Shown here: positions 8,508 to 17,398 of the stretch, one piece after another | Numbering within the stretch: the first letter of the stretch is position 1 | Layout: the number at the start of each line of letters is the position of its first letter | DNA from: an uncultured Prevotellaceae bacterium | GTDB lineage: Bacteria; Bacteroidota; Bacteroidia; Bacteroidales; Bacteroidaceae | DNA: 56,089 nt | Assembly (NCBI GenBank): GCA_900320845.1 | Contig: ONTS01000015.1 | Coordinates: 1-56,089, forward strand | Direction of reading: 5' to 3' | The notes under the pieces: generated by a model | The model's input: the letters and a program-made list of their open reading frames with translations, nothing else | Databases searched by the model: none | Told to the model about the DNA's origin: nothing | Position numbers and translations under genes: made by a program

Positions 8508-8538
8508 TTTGGTAGACTAAAATAAACTCATACCTTTG
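8508..8538 (+). promoter_or_regulatory. tRNA-Arg promoter
   Basis: TTTG (8508-8511), exactly 19 nt, TACCTTTG (8531-8538): a textbook Bacteroidetes promoter 26 nt before the tRNA. Confidence 0.85.
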
Positions 8539-8564
8539 CATTCGCAATTTAAGAAAAGCAAGGA

Positions 8565-8638
8565 GGCTCCCTAGCTCAACTGAATAGAGCATCTGACTAC
8601 GGATCAGAAGGTTGTGGGTTTGAATCCCGCGGGAGTCA
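8565..8638 (+). tRNA. tRNA-Arg (ACG)
   Basis: A 74-nt cloverleaf: acceptor GGCTCCC (8565-8571) with GGGAGTC (8631-8637, one G-U); anticodon loop ctacgga with ACG at 8599-8601. The A34 is normally edited to inosine to read CGU/CGC/CGA. No CCA is encoded. Confidence 0.96.
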
Positions 8639-8640
8639 CT

Positions 8641-8681
8641 TAAGGAGGATGCTGCAAACGATGTTTGCAGCATCCTCCTTA
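8641..8681 (+). terminator. Long perfect hairpin terminating tRNA-Arg
   Basis: Arms 8641-8659 and 8663-8681 pair perfectly over 19 bp with a 3-nt loop (gat). The 3' tail is only modestly T-rich (ATTTAAG). It most likely ends the tRNA transcript and separates it from galE. Confidence 0.7.
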
Positions 8682-8739
8682 TTTAAGCCACTGATCATAT
8701 ACCTAGAAGATGGATGAGAAAGGGAAATGGGTTAAAAAG

Positions 8740-8770
8740 TTTGTGCATTGAAGCAAAGGGTGTACTTTTG
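8740..8770 (+). promoter_or_regulatory. galE promoter
   Basis: TTTG (8740-8743), 19 nt, TACTTTTG (8763-8770), 20 nt before the galE ATG. Confidence 0.8.
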
Positions 8771-8790
8771 CCGAAGAAAACCAAAAGTTT

Positions 8791-9837
8791 ATGAATCAAC
8801 CAACCATTCTTGTAACAGGTGGTACAGGCTTTATCGGCTCGCACACCACTGTAGAACTGCAGCAGGCAGGTTATAAAGTAATCATCGTTGACAATCTGTC
8901 CAACTCCGAAGCGAATGTCGTTGACGGCATAGAGCGCATCACAGGCCAGAGGCCGGAATTTGAAAAAGTAGACCTGTTGGATGCACAGGCTGTGGATAAC
9001 ATATTCCGTAAGTACGAAAATATTGAAGGTGTTATCCACTTTGCCGCCTCCAAAGCTGTTGGCGAGAGCGTGGAAAAGCCATTGATGTACTACCGCAACA
9101 ATATCGTTTCACTCATCAATGTCTTGGAACTGATGCCGAAATATGGTGTGAAGGGTATCATTTTCTCTTCCTCCTGCACCGTCTATGGTCAGCCCACAGA
9201 AGAGAATCTGCCCGTGACAGAAGAGGCGCCGATACAGAAAGCGCTATCACCCTACGGTAACACGAAGCAGATAAACGAAGAAATCATTGCCGACTATATA
9301 CACAGCGGTGCTCCCATTAAGTCGATTGTGCTGCGTTACTTCAATCCCATTGGTGCGCATCCCACAGCTGAAATTGGCGAGTTGCCCATAGGCGTGCCTG
9401 CCAACCTCATTCCCTTTGTGACACAGACAGCGGCTGGACTACGTAAAGAGCTTGCTGTGTTCGGCAACGACTACAACACTCCCGACGGTACATGCATCCG
9501 TGACTACATCTATGTTGTAGACCTTGCCAAGGCGCATGTGGCAGCCATGAAGCGCGTGCTGGAAGAGTCGGGTGACAATATCGAGTATTTCAACATCGGA
9601 ACAGGAACCGGACTAAGCACACTCGAAATTGTGGAAGGCTTCGAAAAAGCTACGGGTGTGAAACTCAACTGGCACTTCGCTCCCCGTCGCGAAGGTGACA
9701 TTGAACGTGTGTGGGGTAATGTGGACAAAGCGCGTAAAGTGTTGGGTTGGAAAGCTGACACGCCGTTGGATGACATCTTGCGTTCGGCATGGAAATGGCA
9801 GCAACATCTGGAGCAGAAAAAAGAACAAAAGAGCTAA
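8791..9837 (+). CDS. galE: UDP-glucose 4-epimerase
   Basis: A 348-residue extended short-chain dehydrogenase that interconverts UDP-glucose and UDP-galactose (possibly also the N-acetyl forms) using bound NAD. The Rossmann motif GGTGFIG spans 10-16, the catalytic Tyr-x3-Lys is Y155/K159 in SPYGNTK, and the Ser/Thr partner lies in SSSCT (126-130). The substrate-binding 'RYFNPIGAH' is present. Length matches bacterial GalE. It is monocistronic, with its own promoter and a bidirectional terminator behind it. Confidence 0.95.
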   Translation: MNQPTILVTGGTGFIGSHTTVELQQAGYKVIIVDNLSNSEANVVDGIERITGQRPEFEKVDLLDAQAVDNIFRKYENIEGVIHFAASKAVGESVEKPLMYYRNNIVSLINVLELMPKYGVKGIIFSSSCTVYGQPTEENLPVTEEAPIQKALSPYGNTKQINEEIIADYIHSGAPIKSIVLRYFNPIGAHPTAEIGELPIGVPANLIPFVTQTAAGLRKELAVFGNDYNTPDGTCIRDYIYVVDLAKAHVAAMKRVLEESGDNIEYFNIGTGTGLSTLEIVEGFEKATGVKLNWHFAPRREGDIERVWGNVDKARKVLGWKADTPLDDILRSAWKWQQHLEQKKEQKS

Positions 9838-9876
9838 CACCATCTTCTCATCCAGCACATTTCAATATAAAACAAC

Positions 9877-9905
9877 AAAAATCGGTCGCAGATGACCGAT
9901 TTTTT
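9877..9905. terminator. Bidirectional terminator between galE and ndk
   Basis: aaaaatcggtc (9877-9887) pairs with gaccgattttt (9894-9904) around a 6-nt loop. A-tract on one side and T-tract on the other let it serve both convergent genes. Confidence 0.85.
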
Positions 9906-9960
9906 GTCTTCAGGCATTTACGCATCGCATCGAGAATGCGCGCAGAACTAAATCCTTTTT

Positions 9961-10425
9961 TTATTTGCCTTCGCCGTCTCCGTAGATAAAGTTGTGCGCA
10001 CCGCTAACATAGTCGAAAATTTCTTCGTTGCGGAAAAAGCGCTTTACTTCTATCAGAGCATTCTCCACACTATCGGAAGCGTGAACAATGTTTTGCTGAT
10101 TGCTTACGCTGTAGTCGCCACGTATGGTTCCAGGGGCAGCTACACGACCATTGGTGACACCTGTCATGGTGCGTACTACTTCAACAGCGTCAACGCCTTC
10201 CAATGCCAAGGCAACAACAGGAGACGCCTGCATAGATGCCACAACACTGGGAAAGAATGGCTTTTCGACCAAATGTGCATAGTGCTCACGCAACAAGGTA
10301 TCACTGAGGTGCATCATCTTCAGACCTGCTATGCGCAGACCGCGACGTTCAAAACGATGAAGTATTTCTCCGATAAGCTGACGTTGAACGCAGCTGGGTT
10401 TTAATAAAACTAATGTCTTTTCCAT
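9961..10425 (-). CDS. ndk: Nucleoside diphosphate kinase
   Basis: A 154-residue enzyme that transfers the gamma-phosphate from ATP to nucleoside diphosphates through a phosphohistidine. The active-site His is H115 in NIVHASDS, with K9 in the N-terminal 'LLKPSCVQR' and the substrate loop 'RTMTGVTNG'. Length is that of the family. A -7 box lies about 35 nt upstream. It is single-gene and convergent with galE. Confidence 0.96.
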   Translation of the reverse strand: MEKTLVLLKPSCVQRQLIGEILHRFERRGLRIAGLKMMHLSDTLLREHYAHLVEKPFFPSVVASMQASPVVALALEGVDAVEVVRTMTGVTNGRVAAPGTIRGDYSVSNQQNIVHASDSVENALIEVKRFFRNEEIFDYVSGAHNFIYGDGEGK

Positions 10426-10459
10426 AATGATAATAAAAATGTTGTGGTTTTAGAGTTTG

Positions 10460-10467
10460 CAAAGATA
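10460..10467 (-). promoter_or_regulatory. -7 box of ndk
   Basis: TATCTTTG on the minus strand, 35 nt before the ndk ATG; no clear -33 element. Confidence 0.55.
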
Positions 10468-10571
10468 AGCATTTTTCTTCATCCTTCACGCTAAAAGGTA
10501 AATAAATGTCATTAACTTGCATGTTTGGGGACAGATGGCGCATGTCTGACGTCAGAAAAGAAAATAATTCA

Positions 10572-10579
10572 TATGTTTG
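10572..10579 (+). promoter_or_regulatory. -7 box before the AlkD-like gene
   Basis: TATGTTTG matches TAnnTTTG and lies 20 nt before the ATG at 10599. Its position excludes the longer reading frame that starts at 10506. Confidence 0.55.
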
Positions 10580-10598
10580 TAGTCGGAAAATTAACAAT

Positions 10599-11363
10599 AT
10601 GACAACAGCTCACGATATTATAAAATATATGGAAACGTTGCGCAATGACGAACAGCGTTCCGTACTTATGCGTTTCTTTAAGACTGCACCTGGAGAGTAT
10701 GGTGAGGGCGATGCGTTTCTCGGCATCAAGGTACCGCAGACCAGAGAAGTGGTAAAACATGTGTGGCGCGACTGTCCGCAGGAAGAGATACCTCGGCTGC
10801 TGACCAATGAGTGGCATGAGGTGCGACTGTGTGGGTTGCTGATATTGGTCAAACTCTTTGAAAACTCTGCCACGAAACGGTTGACAGATGATGCTTATGC
10901 TATCCGTCGTCGCGACAACATACTGTCCCTCTATCTGCAATATGCGCGCCATGCAAACAACTGGGACTTGGTAGACATGTCTGCACCAAAGATATTGGGG
11001 CACTGGCTTACACTGCCTTCGCATCTCGGCGACAGAATGTACAAGCAGCAGATGGTGGACACTCTGGCTGTAAGTCCCTCGCTATGGGAACAACGTATCA
11101 GCATGGTCTGCACATGGATGACATCGCGGCAGGGCAACCCTTCGTGGTGTTTGCGGTATGCTGAAATGCACCTGCACCATCCGCACTACCTGATGCATAA
11201 GGCTGTGGGATGGATGTTGCGCGAAATGGGAAAGCAAGTGTCAATGGACTTACTGCGCAACTTTCTTATCCAACATGCTACCGAGATGCCACGCACGATG
11301 CTGAGATATGCCATAGAAAAAATGGATGAAGAGGAAAGAAAGAACTGGATGCAAAAAGGATAG
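10599..11363 (+). CDS. DNA alkylation repair protein (AlkD-like HEAT-repeat glycosylase)
   Basis: A 254-residue all-helical protein of the AlkD/AlkC superfamily, in which HEAT-like repeats wrap DNA and excise cationic alkylated bases. Recognisable segments are 'GDAFLGIKVPQTREVVKHVW' (about 37-56), 'HEVRLCGLLILVKLF' and 'NNWDLVDMSAPKILGHWL', the last holding the Trp/Asp pair typical of AlkD. The start at 10599 follows a -7 box. It is followed 7 bp later by the DUF4298 gene, so the two probably form an operon. Confidence 0.88.
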   Translation: MTTAHDIIKYMETLRNDEQRSVLMRFFKTAPGEYGEGDAFLGIKVPQTREVVKHVWRDCPQEEIPRLLTNEWHEVRLCGLLILVKLFENSATKRLTDDAYAIRRRDNILSLYLQYARHANNWDLVDMSAPKILGHWLTLPSHLGDRMYKQQMVDTLAVSPSLWEQRISMVCTWMTSRQGNPSWCLRYAEMHLHHPHYLMHKAVGWMLREMGKQVSMDLLRNFLIQHATEMPRTMLRYAIEKMDEEERKNWMQKG

Positions 11364-11370
11364 ACCCCAC

Positions 11371-11682
11371 ATGGAGAAAACAATGGAACAAACTGAAAGA
11401 ATACGGCACATGGAGCAATGCCTCACGCATGCATCGAAGGCTGTAATGAATTTGTCGGTAGCGCTGGATCAGTATGTCGAGGCCAAGCACGCGCTGCAAC
11501 AATTATCAGACTATTATGGCAGTGAGGTATGGAAACAAGATTTCGCAGACGATGAAACCGGACGTTTGCATGAAGATTTGTCACGCGGCGTACTATCAGA
11601 AGACGGCATATGGAATGTATTGGAAGACAACAAGGATGTGTTGCGACGCATAAAGCACATCAACAAAAAGACCATTGAATAG
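11371..11682 (+). CDS. DUF4298 family protein
   Basis: A 103-residue acidic helical protein of the DUF4298 type, recognised by 'LSDYYGSEVWKQDFADDE' and 'DLSRGVLSEDGIWNVL'. The N-terminal half looks like a coiled coil. Function is unknown. The ATG at 11371 is chosen because the conserved core begins just after it; the next Met is 4 codons on. It sits directly behind the AlkD-like gene and its last codons form one arm of the terminator. Confidence 0.8.
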   Translation: MEKTMEQTERIRHMEQCLTHASKAVMNLSVALDQYVEAKHALQQLSDYYGSEVWKQDFADDETGRLHEDLSRGVLSEDGIWNVLEDNKDVLRRIKHINKKTIE

Positions 11683-11716
11683 CGTGGCAGCTGTCCAATG
11701 GTCTCTTCTTATTTTA
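11669..11716. terminator. Bidirectional terminator between DUF4298 and nifJ
   Basis: AGACCATTG (11669-11677) pairs with CAATGGTCT (11696-11704). The plus side ends in TTCTTATTTTATTTT, the minus side in TTTTTGTTG. The 5' arm overlaps the last codons of the DUF4298 gene. Confidence 0.8.
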
Positions 11717-11737
11717 TTTTATATCCGGGCGACGTTG

Positions 11738-14700
11738 TTACTGCTCTGAAGCCTCATCGCTGTAGTCTTCATTCGCTTTGCGCACATAGTTATTATACCT
11801 TGCCTGAGCCATGCGCTGTGCTTCGTCGAAGAGTAGGTCTGCTTCTTCGGGGAAAGCTTTCTTCAGGGAAAGATAACGCACCTCACCCATAAGGAAATCG
11901 CGGAAGTTCTCCCACTGGGGTTCCTTTGAGTCGAGCGTAAAGGGGTTCTTTCCTTCGTCAGATAGCTGCGGGTTGTATCTCCATAGATGCCAGTAGCCGC
12001 ATTGTACTGCCTTAGCTTCCTCAGCCTGACTCTTTCCCATGCCGCCTTTGGCTTTCAGTCCGTGGTTGATGCAGGGTGCATAGGCAATAACCAGTGAAGG
12101 ACCGGGATATGCCTCAGCCTCACGGATTGCCTTCAGACATTGTGCGTTGTCGGCCCCCATAGCCACCTGAGCCACATACACATAGCCGTAGGTGGTAGCA
12201 ATGAGGCCGAGGTCTTTCTTTCTGATGCGCTTTCCTCGTGCAGCAAACTGTGCTATGGCACCGAGTGGCGTCGCTTTCGACGCTTGTCCGCCCGTGTTGG
12301 AATACACTTCAGTGTCAAGGACAAGGATGTTGACGTCTTCACCCGATGCAATGACATGGTCGAGGCCACCATAGCCAATGTCGTAAGAAGCACCGTCGCC
12401 ACCAATAATCCATTGACTGCGCTTAACGAGATAATGTGACAATGTCTTCAGCTCAGCACATGTGGCACATCCATTCTCCGCTGCTGCAGTAATGTAGGGC
12501 ATAATTTCGGCAGCAAGGCGTTTACTCTCTTCTGCATTTTCGCATTGTGCTATCCACTCGTCTGCAAGGGCTTTGAAAGGAGCGGGACAGTCAGCATGAG
12601 ACGTGGCGTCTTTCAGCAAGAGAGCCAGACGCTCTTTCATCTTCTTGTTGGCAAGAGCCATGCCGAGACCAAACTCACAGAAGTCCTCGAAGAGTGAGTT
12701 GTTGAATGCTGGACCCTGTCCCTTAGCATTGGTAGTGTAGGGCGTTGAAGGTATGGAGGCTGAATAGATTGACGAGCAGCCGGTAGCATTGGCTATCATC
12801 TCGCGGTCGCCGAAGAGTTGTGAAATGAGTTTCACGTATGGAGTCTCTCCGCAACCCGCACATGCTCCGGAAAACTCAAACAAGGGTTGGGCAAACTGTG
12901 AGTTCTTGACATTGCTGGATACATCGATGAGATGTTGTTTGGATGCAACCTCATTGACAAGGCGGTCCCATGTGTCAGCCTCCTTCCTGATTTGTTCGTC
13001 ATAGGGGTTGAACGGCATCATGGTAAGTGCCTTTCCTGTCTTCGGATTGCCCGGACAAACATCGGCGCAGTTGCCGCAACCGAGGCAGTCTAGTACCGAC
13101 ACCTGTATACGGAAGTGCATGCCTGCCATTGGCTTGGGCACTTTCATGTCGATAGATTCTAGAGATAACGCTTCCTGTTCGGCATCGTCAAGGACGAATG
13201 GGCGTATGGCTGCGTGCGGACATACGAAAGCACATTTATTACACTGTATACAGTTGTCCTTATTCCATTGCGGTACGAACGCCGCCACACCTCGTTTCTC
13301 GAAAGCCGAAGTGCCTGAACGCCATGAACCGTCAGTAGTGCCATGCTTAACAAAGTCGGAAACCTTGAGCATATTACCATCCTGCGCATTGATGGGGTGT
13401 ACCAGTTCGTTGACAAACGCCGGTGCCGCATGGTCCGTCACCTTTTCATCCGTGAGCGAGCCCCATTCGGGTTTAACTTCTAACTGTGCGTATTCGCCAC
13501 CACGGTCAACAGCGGCATAATTCATCTTCACCACATCTTCGCCTTTCTTTCCATACGACTTGTCAATGAATTTCTTCATCTGCTCTATGGCTAAATCAAT
13601 AGGAATAACTCCAGTGATGCGGAAGAATGCAGACTGCAGGATGGTGTTGGTGCGGTTGCCAAGACCTATCTCCTGTGCTATTTTAGTGGCATTGATGGTG
13701 TAGACAGTAATATGATGTTGGGCAAAATAGCGCTTTACACGGTTGGGAATAAAACGCTCCAGCTCTTCACCCTCAAAGATGGTGTTGAGCAGGAATGTGC
13801 CGTTGTCGCTCAATCCTTTGGTAACATCGTACATGTGGAGATAAGCCTGAACATGACAAGCCACGAAGTTGGGCGTAGTTACCAAGTAGGTTGATCTGAT
13901 GGGCTTGTCGCCAAAGCGCAGGTGAGAGCAGGTGAAGCCTCCAGACTTCTTGGAATCATAGGAGAAATATGCCTGACAGTACTTGTCTGTATTATCACCG
14001 ATAATCTTAACCGAGTTCTTGTTGGCTCCAACGGTACCGTCAGCTCCAAGTCCGTAGAATTTAGCTTGGAACGTATCGGCACCTGCTAAAGACATCTCCT
14101 CAACGAGTGGCAGTGAAGTAAAGGTTACATCATCGACGATGCCCACAGTGAAATGATTCTTGGGCTCAGGAAGATTGAGGTTATTAAACACAGAAATAAT
14201 CATTGCCGGAGTGGTGTCGGCTGAACCGAGACCATAGCGTCCACCTACGATTGCCGGACGATTGGCAACGTCATAATACGCACTCTTGACATCAAGGTAC
14301 AGCGGTTCGCCCTCGGCTCCGGGCTCCTTAGTACGGTCGAGTACGGCAATACGCTCTACTGTTTTAGGAACAGCTGCCAACAGATGCTTCACACTGAAAG
14401 GACGATATAGATGTACAGCCACCATACCCACCTTTTCGCCCTGAGCTACCAGATGGTCGACAGCCTCGCGTGCGGCTTCGGTGGCCGATCCCATAAGAAT
14501 GATGACATGGTTGGCATCGGCAGCACCATAGTAGTTGAACAGGTGATATTCACGGCCGGTGATATTGCTGACTGCCGACAGGTAGTTTTCTACTACATCG
14601 GGTACACTGTCGTAGGCTTTATTGCAGGCTTCGCGATGTGTGAAGAAGGTATCAGGATTTTCTGCTGTTCCACGGGTGAGAGGATGTTCGGGAGTGAGTG

Positions 14701-15328
14701 CCCTGCGGCGGAAGCGTTCAATGTCGCCTTCGTCGACGAGGCTTCGCACGGAGACCTCATCCAGCACCTCTACCTTCTGGTATTCGTGGCTGGTACGGAA
14801 ACCATCAAAAAAGTTGACAAAGGGCACACCTGTCTTTAATGTCGCCAGATGAGGTACCACGGTGAGGTCCATCACCTCCTGTACGGAACCCGAGCAGAAC
14901 ATGGCAAAGCCGGTTTGTCGGCAAGCCATGACGTCTTGGTGGTCGCCGAAAATGCTCAAGGCGTGAGATGCCAAAGCACGGGCACTGACATTCATCACAC
15001 ATGGAAGCAATTCACCAGCTATCTTGTACATATTGGGAATCATCAGGAGCAATCCCTGCGAAGCCGTGAACGTTGTTGTAAGTGCACCTGCTTGCAAAGA
15101 GCCATGCATAGCGCCTGCAGCACCGCCTTCAGATTGCATCTCCTGTATCAGCACGGTCTGTCCCCAAAGGTTTTTCCTTTGTTGTGCAGCCCACGTATCT
15201 ATATGTTCCGCCATGGGAGAAGAAGGAGTGATAGGGTAAATAGCAGCTACTTCGGATAGCATGTAACTGATACGGGCAGCGGCTTCGTTGCCGTCACATG
15301 TAATAAAGGGTCTGAATGGTTTGTTCAT
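11738..15328 (-). CDS. nifJ: Pyruvate:ferredoxin (flavodoxin) oxidoreductase, single-chain
   Basis: A 1196-residue homodimer-type PFOR that oxidises pyruvate to acetyl-CoA and CO2 and reduces ferredoxin, the main pyruvate exit in anaerobic Bacteroidales. Domain order is standard: N-terminal POR domain ('AAIYPITPSSPMAEH'), gamma domain ('FYGLGADGTVGANKNS'), the two-cluster ferredoxin domain with CIQCNKC near 690 and CLGCGNC near 749, then the TPP domain with CAGCGE near 822 and GGDGASYDIGYGG near 976. The ATG at 15328 is preferred to an upstream frame start because it begins the conserved MNKPF segment and follows a -7 box. Confidence 0.97.
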   Translation of the reverse strand: MNKPFRPFITCDGNEAAARISYMLSEVAAIYPITPSSPMAEHIDTWAAQQRKNLWGQTVLIQEMQSEGGAAGAMHGSLQAGALTTTFTASQGLLLMIPNMYKIAGELLPCVMNVSARALASHALSIFGDHQDVMACRQTGFAMFCSGSVQEVMDLTVVPHLATLKTGVPFVNFFDGFRTSHEYQKVEVLDEVSVRSLVDEGDIERFRRRALTPEHPLTRGTAENPDTFFTHREACNKAYDSVPDVVENYLSAVSNITGREYHLFNYYGAADANHVIILMGSATEAAREAVDHLVAQGEKVGMVAVHLYRPFSVKHLLAAVPKTVERIAVLDRTKEPGAEGEPLYLDVKSAYYDVANRPAIVGGRYGLGSADTTPAMIISVFNNLNLPEPKNHFTVGIVDDVTFTSLPLVEEMSLAGADTFQAKFYGLGADGTVGANKNSVKIIGDNTDKYCQAYFSYDSKKSGGFTCSHLRFGDKPIRSTYLVTTPNFVACHVQAYLHMYDVTKGLSDNGTFLLNTIFEGEELERFIPNRVKRYFAQHHITVYTINATKIAQEIGLGNRTNTILQSAFFRITGVIPIDLAIEQMKKFIDKSYGKKGEDVVKMNYAAVDRGGEYAQLEVKPEWGSLTDEKVTDHAAPAFVNELVHPINAQDGNMLKVSDFVKHGTTDGSWRSGTSAFEKRGVAAFVPQWNKDNCIQCNKCAFVCPHAAIRPFVLDDAEQEALSLESIDMKVPKPMAGMHFRIQVSVLDCLGCGNCADVCPGNPKTGKALTMMPFNPYDEQIRKEADTWDRLVNEVASKQHLIDVSSNVKNSQFAQPLFEFSGACAGCGETPYVKLISQLFGDREMIANATGCSSIYSASIPSTPYTTNAKGQGPAFNNSLFEDFCEFGLGMALANKKMKERLALLLKDATSHADCPAPFKALADEWIAQCENAEESKRLAAEIMPYITAAAENGCATCAELKTLSHYLVKRSQWIIGGDGASYDIGYGGLDHVIASGEDVNILVLDTEVYSNTGGQASKATPLGAIAQFAARGKRIRKKDLGLIATTYGYVYVAQVAMGADNAQCLKAIREAEAYPGPSLVIAYAPCINHGLKAKGGMGKSQAEEAKAVQCGYWHLWRYNPQLSDEGKNPFTLDSKEPQWENFRDFLMGEVRYLSLKKAFPEEADLLFDEAQRMAQARYNNYVRKANEDYSDEASEQ

Positions 15329-15358
15329 AGTTCTGATAGTGATAAATAAAAGATTTTG

Positions 15359-15366
15359 CAAAGGTA
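15359..15366 (-). promoter_or_regulatory. -7 box of nifJ
   Basis: TACCTTTG on the minus strand, about 30 nt before the nifJ ATG at 15328. No clear -33 TTTG is seen. Confidence 0.6.
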
Positions 15367-15424
15367 ACACTTTTTTTTGAAATAAAATGATATCCCTACA
15401 TGGTTAATGTGAAATATTACTGAT

Positions 15425-15892
15425 TTATGTCTTCCACAGACGTGAAGTGATGTCTTGAAATGTTCCTTCAGCGGTACGTTTGTAGAGTCGTTGGTTCGTC
15501 GTTGGCATATTCAGGGGGCCAAGATGACGAATGTAAGGTCCAATTTTTATATAATTGAACGCCTGTTTGTCAATAGAGCTGTTCAGTCGTACGCGACCGC
15601 TGTACCATGCCACGCTCAACTGCGGATGATGGCTGTGTAGATAGGTTGCCAGTTCTGATACTGCATTGGGCTCGGCATCACCTCCCATGAAGGCAACACA
15701 AGTTATATCGGCCTCAACAGAAGAGAGGATTCCTTCCAAAGCTTCAGCATCGAGAGGATTACCAATGTCTTGCCACAGATAACCGCTATGACAACCTGGA
15801 CAGCGGCAAGGGCAGTTAGAGATGTTAATGGCAAGGGTGGTCTCGTCTGGTATTTCTGAGAAAACTATATCGGTGTTAACATATTTAAGCAT
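15425..15892 (-). CDS. nrdG: Anaerobic ribonucleoside-triphosphate reductase activating protein
   Basis: A 155-residue radical-SAM activase that generates the glycyl radical on NrdD. The cluster motif CX3CX2C is C27-C31-C34 (NCPCRCPGCHS), with an extra Cys at 29. The following 'GYLWQDIG' and 'VAFMGGDAEP' segments match Bacteroidetes NrdG proteins. It is short, as NrdG usually is. Its partner nrdD, often adjacent, is not in the neighbouring sequence. It lies 77 bp after the glycosyltransferase gene. Confidence 0.88.
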   Translation of the reverse strand: MLKYVNTDIVFSEIPDETTLAINISNCPCRCPGCHSGYLWQDIGNPLDAEALEGILSSVEADITCVAFMGGDAEPNAVSELATYLHSHHPQLSVAWYSGRVRLNSSIDKQAFNYIKIGPYIRHLGPLNMPTTNQRLYKRTAEGTFQDITSRLWKT

Positions 15893-15969
15893 AGGAACAG
15901 GATTGGAATAGGGGTGGTAACGTGTTGCAGGCTAAGACTGAAGGAAATATTGTCGGGATGGAGGGCAGA

Positions 15970-16884
15970 TTATTTGCTTGTTTCCTGCAACTGTTTCAGG
16001 GTGGTAGCAAACAGTCCCAGTTTATAGATTTGAAATCCTGTTACAGATGGATGATTGCTGAGCAGATTGCGGTGTAATGGGCGACGGATAGCTTTATACA
16101 TCAAGCGCAAGAGGGGAACGAGGTGCCACTTTTCCAATTTGTTGTAGTATGAAACTAAGGTGGAGTAGCCTTCTAGTTTGTTGCGATGTTTTACCAGTGT
16201 GAGGATGGCTTGCCGTGTTTTTTCCATAAAAGCTGCATTGCTCTCGAAGCTACTGAAGAAGACAGGGTTATCTATATGCAGTATGGCAATGTTATATTCT
16301 TGGAGATTTTTTCCATAAATCACATCTTCATATCCATAATCCCTAAACGATTGGTCAAAGGGCAGGCGTTGCATCACTGCCTTAGGGATAAGGATATTGC
16401 CCGTATGTAGATTCTGATATGGTTGCTTTTGGCGTTGTTCGGTAATCAGTTGCTTTCGGCAGTGGTCTTCATAACGCGCTCGAAGGAAGTGGCGCTGTTC
16501 TCTGCTCAAAGGAGTGGGGATGTCGTAACCGCCATAGACGACAGTCTTTTCATCAAGATGTGCAATGTAGTTGGCAAGCAATCGGTCGTTATCTACTTTC
16601 ATGTGGCTGTCAATGAAGAGTAGAAATGGATATTGTGATTTTTCTGCCAGAAAGTTACGGTTGGCACTGCGGCCTACATTTTCTGAATGCACAATGAGTT
16701 GGCAATGCTCCAAGGCATTGATTTGACGATTGTCTTGATGCGAAGGATGGTCTTTTGGTGTGCCATCGTCGGCTACCAGAATCTCAAACTGAAGTCCGGC
16801 AATGCCCATAGCCTGACTATGCACTTGCTCTACCAATGAGAAACAAGCTTGTTTGTAGGTCGGTATGAGTATTGACAGTTGCAT
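15970..16884 (-). CDS. Glycosyltransferase family 2
   Basis: A 304-residue GT-A fold enzyme. It begins 'LSILIPTYKQACFSLVEQV', has a nucleotide-sugar Asp pair in 'ILVADDGTP' (about 35-43), and a DXD-like 'FIDSHMKVD' (about 91-99). 'NVGRSANRNFLAEKS' is typical of the family. Donor and acceptor are unknown; it presumably acts at the inner membrane on a surface glycan. It lies 55 bp after exbD and may be read from the same transcript. Confidence 0.85.
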   Translation of the reverse strand: MQLSILIPTYKQACFSLVEQVHSQAMGIAGLQFEILVADDGTPKDHPSHQDNRQINALEHCQLIVHSENVGRSANRNFLAEKSQYPFLLFIDSHMKVDNDRLLANYIAHLDEKTVVYGGYDIPTPLSREQRHFLRARYEDHCRKQLITEQRQKQPYQNLHTGNILIPKAVMQRLPFDQSFRDYGYEDVIYGKNLQEYNIAILHIDNPVFFSSFESNAAFMEKTRQAILTLVKHRNKLEGYSTLVSYYNKLEKWHLVPLLRLMYKAIRRPLHRNLLSNHPSVTGFQIYKLGLFATTLKQLQETSK

Positions 16885-16939
16885 TCCAGTTGTTGACAGT
16901 CTTTTATGTGTTAGGCATTGGCGCCTTACATGTTAGGTA

Positions 16940-17398
16940 TTATGGATGTTGAAGGCTTGAAACCTCAGTTGCAGTATAATGAATCTTTTGTACTCCGTTG
17001 CTCTTCAGTTTCTGCTTTACGTTCATGATTACTGCCATCTCAGTGTCTTTGTCGGCAGAAATGATGGCAGTGATGGGACGTTGGCGGTCGCCTTGAGTAG
17101 CAATAGCCACCTCGTTGGCAATGACCGATGCAAGCATATGAGGCTCTGCTACCGTCTTGTTCACCTGTATGGTATTGGCGTCGCTGCCGTTTTTATGACC
17201 TATATATATATATATGGTATTGTCGGAGCGTTCGACCGCCTTGAGATGCGTGCCTTGCGGGTGGTGATATTCTACCTGAACATCATTCTCACGCAGATGG
17301 GTTACTATCATGAAGAAGAACAAGACCGTAAAGATGAGGTCAGGCAACGCTGCCGTTGTCAGTGAGGGGATGTCTTTATGTCGTCTATTGATTCGCAT
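16940..17398 (-). CDS. exbD: ExbD/TolR-family biopolymer transport protein (second copy)
   Basis: A 152-residue single-pass protein: short cytoplasmic N-terminus, one TM helix (about 18-35, LPDLIFTVLFFFMIV) with the conserved channel Asp at about 20, and a periplasmic domain. ExbD couples the proton gradient to TonB-dependent outer membrane transport. It overlaps the first exbD by 14 bp. The 'IYIYIGH' segment is encoded by a (TA)7 tract at 17202-17216 that could slip. Two unlike ExbD proteins in tandem are usual in Bacteroidetes. Confidence 0.88.
   Translation of the reverse strand: MRINRRHKDIPSLTTAALPDLIFTVLFFFMIVTHLRENDVQVEYHHPQGTHLKAVERSDNTIYIYIGHKNGSDANTIQVNKTVAEPHMLASVIANEVAIATQGDRQRPITAIISADKDTEMAVIMNVKQKLKSNGVQKIHYTATEVSSLQHP

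Noticed and set aside
10506-10598. Longer N-terminus for the AlkD-like protein
   Set aside because: A -7 promoter box falls inside it and the conserved helices start only after 10599.
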